Below, piece after piece: positions 60,896-64,000 of a stretch of 64,000 nucleotides of DNA. Each line of letters begins with the position of its first letter. Position 1 is the stretch's first letter. The position numbers and the translations under genes were made by a program. The stretch spans positions 62,001 to 126,000 of the forward strand of contig CAADRB010000014.1 in assembly GCA_900708905.1 (NCBI GenBank), given 5' to 3'. The notes under the pieces were generated by a model, which was given only the letters and a program-made list of their open reading frames with translations, was not told the origin of the DNA and did no database searches. This DNA is from Hymenolepis diminuta (lineage: Eukaryota > Platyhelminthes > Cestoda > Cyclophyllidea > Hymenolepididae).

Positions 60896-62811
60896 TTCGG
60901 TCACTTATGTATGGTATTAATTAAATGCATAACCTTGGAACAGAATGAAGCCTTCGAATAAAATGTACTTTGTTATTCATTATTCAATTTTCTATCTCTT
61001 AAATTTTGCAATGCGAACCCTACCTTATCATTTTATTTATGAAAGCAATGATAAAAGAGCGCTATTGTAGCAATTCTAGCAGACATATTATTCAGTTTTA
61101 GTTCCTCTTAAATCCTAATTCGGATAGGGGTAAAAATATAGTGAGCACTGCATTATGCAAAGTAATGAATCACAGATATGTTTTAATGCAAAAAGTATTA
61201 GTTATATTTGTCTGTTATAAACCACTGTGCCCGCTTATTCACTTTATGTTAGAAATTGATTTTCAACGTTGACCTTTAGCCACTGCAAATAAAAACAACA
61301 TGTTGGGAACAGAGATGTTGATTAATAAGAATGATAATATCTAATCACGTCATGTGAATGGAACTGATTTGCAGAAAAATATCCAGCAAATTAATCGTAT
61401 CTTAATTGATAATTTTAATTTTAAGAATAAAAGTTAGTGTTACCTTTCATATCTTACAAGTACCGCTTTAGATTGGTTTTTAAATTCCCTCTTTCTTTGC
61501 TCCCAGTGATGAGCTGCTTCGCAAGAACTACCATGTATGATGAAATTTACCGCCAGTTTGCATGCTGTTACGTAGTTGGTGATTAGTCCAATATCATGTG
61601 CAAATAAGTAGTCAAACTATGCCGTCTACATCTATCATTCTCAAATCAGAAATCGTCCTTTTTGAATCTATTATGTTTATAACTGTGAGCGATCTAAGCA
61701 CCCCCATGAAACTAAAACTCAAATCACGGAATACCTGTTGCCAAATTCTTGGTGATTTTCAACCTATGAGAACACAGAATTAACAAATCGAAGTAAATTT
61801 GGCAGCTGAACAGAATAGATAAATCAAGTCATTACTTTGGAAGAATGTCAGTTATAACGTTTACAATGATAAAGGACATTAATTTCAAGAAAAAAGTGTT
61901 GGAAGCCGGGAAATTATAATTTCTTGCACAATTAAAATAGGTCAAATATGAAACCTCGGCTCTTAAGCTTACATTCACCTGACATAAGACGAAGCCGATC
62001 ATCGCTTATGAATGGGGTGGCATCAGTATTACTGAGTTTAGTTCAACTGTTTACAATTAATAATTCTAATAAAATTTTCTAGAGGCAGGTGAACCCAAAC
62101 GCAGTAATAAGTAATTTTAAATACTAGGAACAATAACTACTGTCAAAAATTGTTATATTCGCACTAGGTTAAAATTTTAAATATAAAATATAATTTGAAA
62201 TAACAATAGTTTGTAGAGATAAATAAGAGATATTAGTCAGAGGTTGGGAAAACTTTTTCTGTAATACGTTTAAAAAATTTGGATATCCTATCATTCATTC
62301 GGATACTTCTGTCCTGCTTTATCGAATATAGCCGTTTTTCACACAGTACATAGTAACAGGATGTTAATGTATACATGTCCGGTCCATTATTAAATTGCAA
62401 TGATGAAACTTATGAGCGGTTTGATCATTCACATAAATTGACGCAAATAATTTTCGTTTTAGCAAAATTAAATAATTTCTCCATGCACCGTTCTTTCCCA
62501 GCTTTATATTGTTTGAACGATTTAGAAAGCTTTAAAATGTTACAGTATCTCATATTAGAGTTAAAAATTATTAACTCGGGTAACTAAACATTTGCGTTTC
62601 TCACCTAAAACAGATGCTGAGTAATTAAAAATTCAAGTTAACTTGAAATATTATTTGAATTTAATTAAAAGATCATTTTCAGCATTCTTCTTTTACCGAA
62701 TGGTGTGAAGTTATCCAATTCTTCTGACGAAGGTTGGACAAAGGTCATCTCAACTCGTGAGCGGGGAATATCTTTGACTCTAAGAATTTTCCTTGAACCA
62801 ATTGTTCAGCA

Positions 62812-64000
62812 ATGAGTTTTTCGGAAATATCATCACACACTTTTAAGTTGCACACCGATTCAGTTGAATTCTCACCTTCTGGATCTCAGGCTTTGGTTGG
62901 GTCATATGAACTTAATGAAGTAAGAAAACAATGTCGTTTTTTAAATAGATTTTAACTTTGATAATGCCTAATAAAAAATAAAAGTAACTAAAAAGGTTTG
63001 CAAAGTTTAATGAAATTTTTTTAGTCTACTCGGGAACGCACTGGTAGCGTTATTAGATATGATATTGCTTCAAATAAAGCGGAAAAATCTCTTGGAGTTG
63101 ATCTCCCTGGGGTTCTTGATCTATCATGGATGAGCTCCGAGTTATGTCTTGCAGCAACGAGTTCCGGAGAAATTTACACCATCAAATCGAAAGTCACAAG
63201 TCCTCTCATCTTACATTGTGTTAATAGGGTTTCTGAAAAATTACTTCTTTCTATCGATTTCTGCAATAGCAAGTTTGTTCATTTCTCAATTTATTTTCCA
63301 ATATTGCAAGAATAATTACTTCAGATGAGGCTGGATATGTTCATCTTATTAGTTCTTCTGACAACAATGTCATTTGCACGTGGAAGGCACATGAATATGA
63401 GTCTTGGTGTGCACGGTTCAACAGAAATGACGATAATTTGTTATTAACTGGCGGAGACGATTGTATGGCTCACGTTTGGGATCAACGTATTGGCTTTAAT
63501 AAAGCAGTATTCAGTCAGCAGTAATGTGCATTTTGGAATTCGGTTTAATATTTGTTTTAATTTAGACACCAAATGGGTGTTTGTAGTCTCTCGGGTATTC
63601 CAATGCATTCTCGCTTGATTTCTACTGGTTGGTAAGTTCAATTTATTTTAACGATACATTTGAAGTAGATGAACAATTCTTATCTTGAGCTTTGTTGCGG
63701 TCGGTAGTGTTTGTGGATTATAACTGTTAGTCAGCTGATCTCTGTTCATATTTCGCTATTGACATTCGGCATATTTATTTTCTATGTGCGATACTGTTAT
63801 CGAGACTTGATGATGATATTTTTATGAATAGTCACTTAATGGTCTTTGAAGCAACTTGCTTTCACATACTAATCTTGGATAGCAGTATGACGCTCTTGCA
63901 GTTGAGAAGTTCAGATTTTGATGCACCTCTGTCTCAGCTGTGGTATTTGCGCCTCCGAATTGGTAGACGTGCAACGTTAGTAGTGCTCTAAGCTATATCA
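62812..64000 (+). CDS. DPH7: Diphthine methyltransferase/WD40 protein DPH7 (WDR85), first four exons, 3' truncated
   Basis: DPH7 acts late in the cytosolic diphthamide pathway, demethylating the diphthine methyl ester on elongation factor 2 before amidation. Exons: 62812-62919, 63025-63272, 63311-63520, 63566-63631; introns of 105, 38 and 45 nt; phases close. They give about 210 residues. Signatures: HTDSVEFSPSGSQALVGSYEL (family SVEWCP...ACGTYQL), KIITSDEAGYVHLI, TWKAHEYESWCARFN, LLLTGGDDCMAHVWDQR and HQMGVCSLSG, all in DPH7 order and spacing. The remaining WD repeats (human ~452 aa) fall beyond the window; 63632-64000 is intron. An acceptor-like TTGTTCAG ends two bases before the ATG, so the leader may be added by cis or trans splicing. 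Peroxin-7-type WD proteins were considered but fit less well. Confidence 0.9.
63935..63990 (-). repeat. Possible SINE-like family A fragment in DPH7 intron
   Basis: GAATTGGTAGACGTGCAACG resembles the head-proximal TGGTAGACGTGTACGT of the 56.76 kb fragment. It is short and cut by the window end. Confidence 0.3.

Larger units (their letters stand above)
53901..62811. other. Protein-gene desert, right part
   Basis: Nine kilobases of AT-rich DNA between the miR-9 locus and DPH7. Only short unsupported open frames and dispersed repeat fragments (listed separately) are present. A small CpG-rich spot lies at about 55900-55930. Confidence 0.6.

Overview
This is a eukaryotic, AT-rich nuclear window. 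It holds five intron-containing protein genes and one conserved microRNA hairpin. All the protein families are animal ones: NUP210/gp210, KDM5, lipoyl synthase, GCNA and DPH7. Spliceosomal introns as short as 32-45 nt sit next to kilobase introns, and mariner-type relics, tRNA-derived SINE-like repeats and possible trans-splice acceptors are present. Together these suggest a parasitic flatworm, possibly a tapeworm. That placement is inference. All exon models were read by hand from the sequence: GT-AG boundaries, reading-frame closure across every junction, and recalled family signatures.

Layout. 1-5379 (minus): the 5' part of NUP210, about 1354 residues, cut by the window start. 5380-6114: short head-to-head promoter. 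6115-27808 (plus): a complete 24-exon KDM5 histone H3K4 demethylase of 2164 aa with JmjN, ARID, PHD1, JmjC, C5HC2, PLU-1-like region, PHD2 and PHD3. Its introns carry two nested mariner-type relics and several dispersed repeats. 27809-30113: convergent intergenic DNA with poly(A) signals. 30114-35872 (minus): a complete 7-exon mitochondrial lipoyl synthase (401 aa). 36073-42189 (minus): a complete 5-exon GCNA-type SprT protein (660 aa), only 200 bp upstream of LIAS on the same strand, with a splice-acceptor-like site two bases before the LIAS ATG. 42190-43068: GCNA promoter with Myb and YY1-like motifs, followed by a tandemly duplicated intron-exon unit on the plus strand.

43069-62811 is a 20 kb protein-gene desert. 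At 53485-53576 on the minus strand it holds a miR-9 precursor with near-complete stem pairing. CpG-rich, CCAAT- and E-box-bearing patches lie near it, and one directly upstream could be its promoter. 62812-64000 (plus): the first four exons of DPH7 (diphthamide pathway WD40 protein), running off the window end.

The protein genes are mostly housekeeping: nuclear pore, chromatin, mitochondrial lipoylation, genome stability and EF2 diphthamide synthesis. They share no single pathway. The most noteworthy parts are the miR-9 locus, the possible GCNA-LIAS polycistron, the duplicated intron unit opposite GCNA, the altered PHD1 and JmjC residues in KDM5, and the nested transposon.
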